DNA from: Actinomycetota bacterium
GTDB lineage: Bacteria > Desulfobacterota > Deferrimicrobia > Deferrimicrobiales > Deferrimicrobiaceae
DNA: 8,444 nt
Assembly (NCBI GenBank): GCA_016844415.1
Contig: JAENIX010000030.1
Location: forward strand, 1-8,444
Direction: 5' to 3'
The position numbers were made by a program, and so were the translations under genes. A model generated the notes under the pieces. It did no database searches and was not told the origin of the DNA. It saw only the letters and a list, made by a program, of their open reading frames with translations. Positions 7,457 through 8,444 of the stretch are shown in pieces; positions within the stretch are counted from its first letter, which is position 1; every line of letters starts with the position of its first letter.

Positions 7457-8444
7457 AGGTCCTCTTCCCCCGCGAGATACCGGTAGAAACGGGTGAAGAG
7501 ATAACGGGAGTCGTGCGGACCCGGGGATGCCTCCGGATGATATTGCACCGAGAAACAGCGCATGGACTGGATCGAGATCCCCTCGACCGTCCGGTCGTTC
7601 AGGTTGATATGGGTGATCTTCGCCCTTCCTCCCAGCGAATCCGGGTCGACGGAGAAATTGTGGTTCTGGCTGGTGATCTCGACCTTCCCCGTGGCAAGGT
7701 CCGAAACCGGCTGGTTGCAGCCGTGGTGCCCGAACTTAAGCTTGAAGGTCTTCCCCCCGAGGGCAAGCCCCATGATCTGGTGGCCCAGGCATATTCCGAA
7801 CATCGGGACCTTTCCAAGCAATTTCCGCACGGCGTCCACCGCGTAGGGGACGCCCTCCGGGGTTCGCCGGCACCACCGTGACGTCGAACCCGTGGGAGAC
7901 CAGCATGCGCAGTATGTTTTGTTTGATTCCGTAATCGACCGCCACGATCCTGGGAATCTTCCCGAAACGGTTTCGGTACCCGGACGCCGGAAGGTACCCC
8001 TTTCCAAGGTCCCAATCTCCCGCGTCCCAGTGGGACTCCCGGTCGGTCGTCACCTCTTTCACCAGGTCGCGCCCGACGATCGGCGTCAGGTCCCTCGCCT
8101 TCTTCGCAAGCCTTTTCACGTCGAGGTCGACCATGGAGACGATCCCCATCTGTGAGCCGCCGTCCCGCAGGCGGCGGGTCAACGCCCGGGTGTCGATCCC
8201 GGAGAGGCCGCAGATGCGGTAACGCCGCAGGTAGCCGTCGAGCGTCTCCACGTGCCTCCAGTTCGAAGGCAGCCTCCAAGCCTCCCGCACTATGAACCCC
8301 TCCACCCACGGGCGGGTCGATTCGACGTCGTCGGGGTTGATCCCTGTGTTCCCGATCTCCGGGTAGGTCATCGTGACGATCTGCCCCTTGTAGGAGGGGT
8401 CCGTGAGCACTTCCTGGTATCCGGTCATACCGGTGTTGAACACG
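7453..8444 (-). pseudogene. carA: Carbamoyl-phosphate synthase small subunit, 5'-truncated by the window and frame-disrupted
   Basis: CarA is the glutamine amidotransferase subunit that hydrolyses glutamine and channels ammonia to CarB. About the first 30 codons lie beyond the right edge. The visible upstream frame (8443 down to about 7862) starts [20 protein letters not shown] and runs through the small-subunit N-terminal domain into the GATase domain ([17 protein letters not shown], then VTVVPAN). The homologous sequence then continues in another frame from about 7860 ([17 protein letters not shown]) to the TGA at 7453. The catalytic Cys in GICLGHQ (codon 7789-7791), the region [10 protein letters not shown], and His-Glu in YHPEAS (7537-7539 and 7531-7533) are all present in that frame. 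Compared with E. coli CarA, about 22 residues between the VPA segment and the PEGVPYAV segment are missing, including the SNGPGDP oxyanion-hole loop. That equals about 65 bases and explains the frame change. Taken literally, the product would end out of frame shortly after the break (in-frame stop near 7736). It is either a real pseudogene or an assembly error; all other parts of the gene look well conserved. Confidence 0.85.

Noticed and set aside
7855..7866. Programmed ribosomal frameshift as explanation for the carA frame change
   Set aside because: A frameshift would keep all conserved residues, but about 22 are absent, and there is no convincing slippery heptamer with downstream structure.

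Overview
The window is a GC-rich bacterial chromosome segment in which every gene I can support lies on the minus strand. Family resemblances (an AlaC-like aminotransferase, a CarA/CarB pair with a PflX-type radical SAM gene, RecG) suggest a deltaproteobacterial, Desulfuromonadota-like genome, possibly from a metagenome. That placement is an impression only. No rRNA, tRNA, CRISPR array or transposase gene is visible.

In transcription order, from the right edge leftwards, there is a dense operon-like block. It begins with carA (small subunit of carbamoyl-phosphate synthase), whose 5' end is cut by the window edge. carA carries an internal break that changes reading frame and removes about 22 conserved residues, including the SNGPGDP loop. 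Next comes a PflX-like radical SAM gene overlapping the carA stop by 4 bases, then carB (large subunit) overlapping that stop by 1 base, then recG starting 6 bases after carB. carA and carB jointly make carbamoyl phosphate for pyrimidine and arginine synthesis. The radical SAM gene is coupled between the two subunits, and recG is a DNA repair helicase at the end of the unit.

Left of recG is a short accessory module. Three perfect or near-perfect tandem 15-base repeats sit just upstream of a good sigma70-like promoter. That promoter drives an AbrB/MazE-type antitoxin and a PIN-domain (VapC-type) toxin overlapping by one base. At the left edge is the start of a class I/II aminotransferase (AlaC-like) with its own promoter, an inverted repeat around the -35 box, and a strong ribosome binding site.

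The two most interesting points are (1) the carA break, which should destroy glutaminase function if real; and (2) a roughly 170-base imperfect palindrome inserted in frame near the 5' end of the radical SAM gene. The palindrome keeps the reading frame open and adds about 57 residues of unusual sequence, reminiscent of the in-frame palindromic elements known from Rickettsia.
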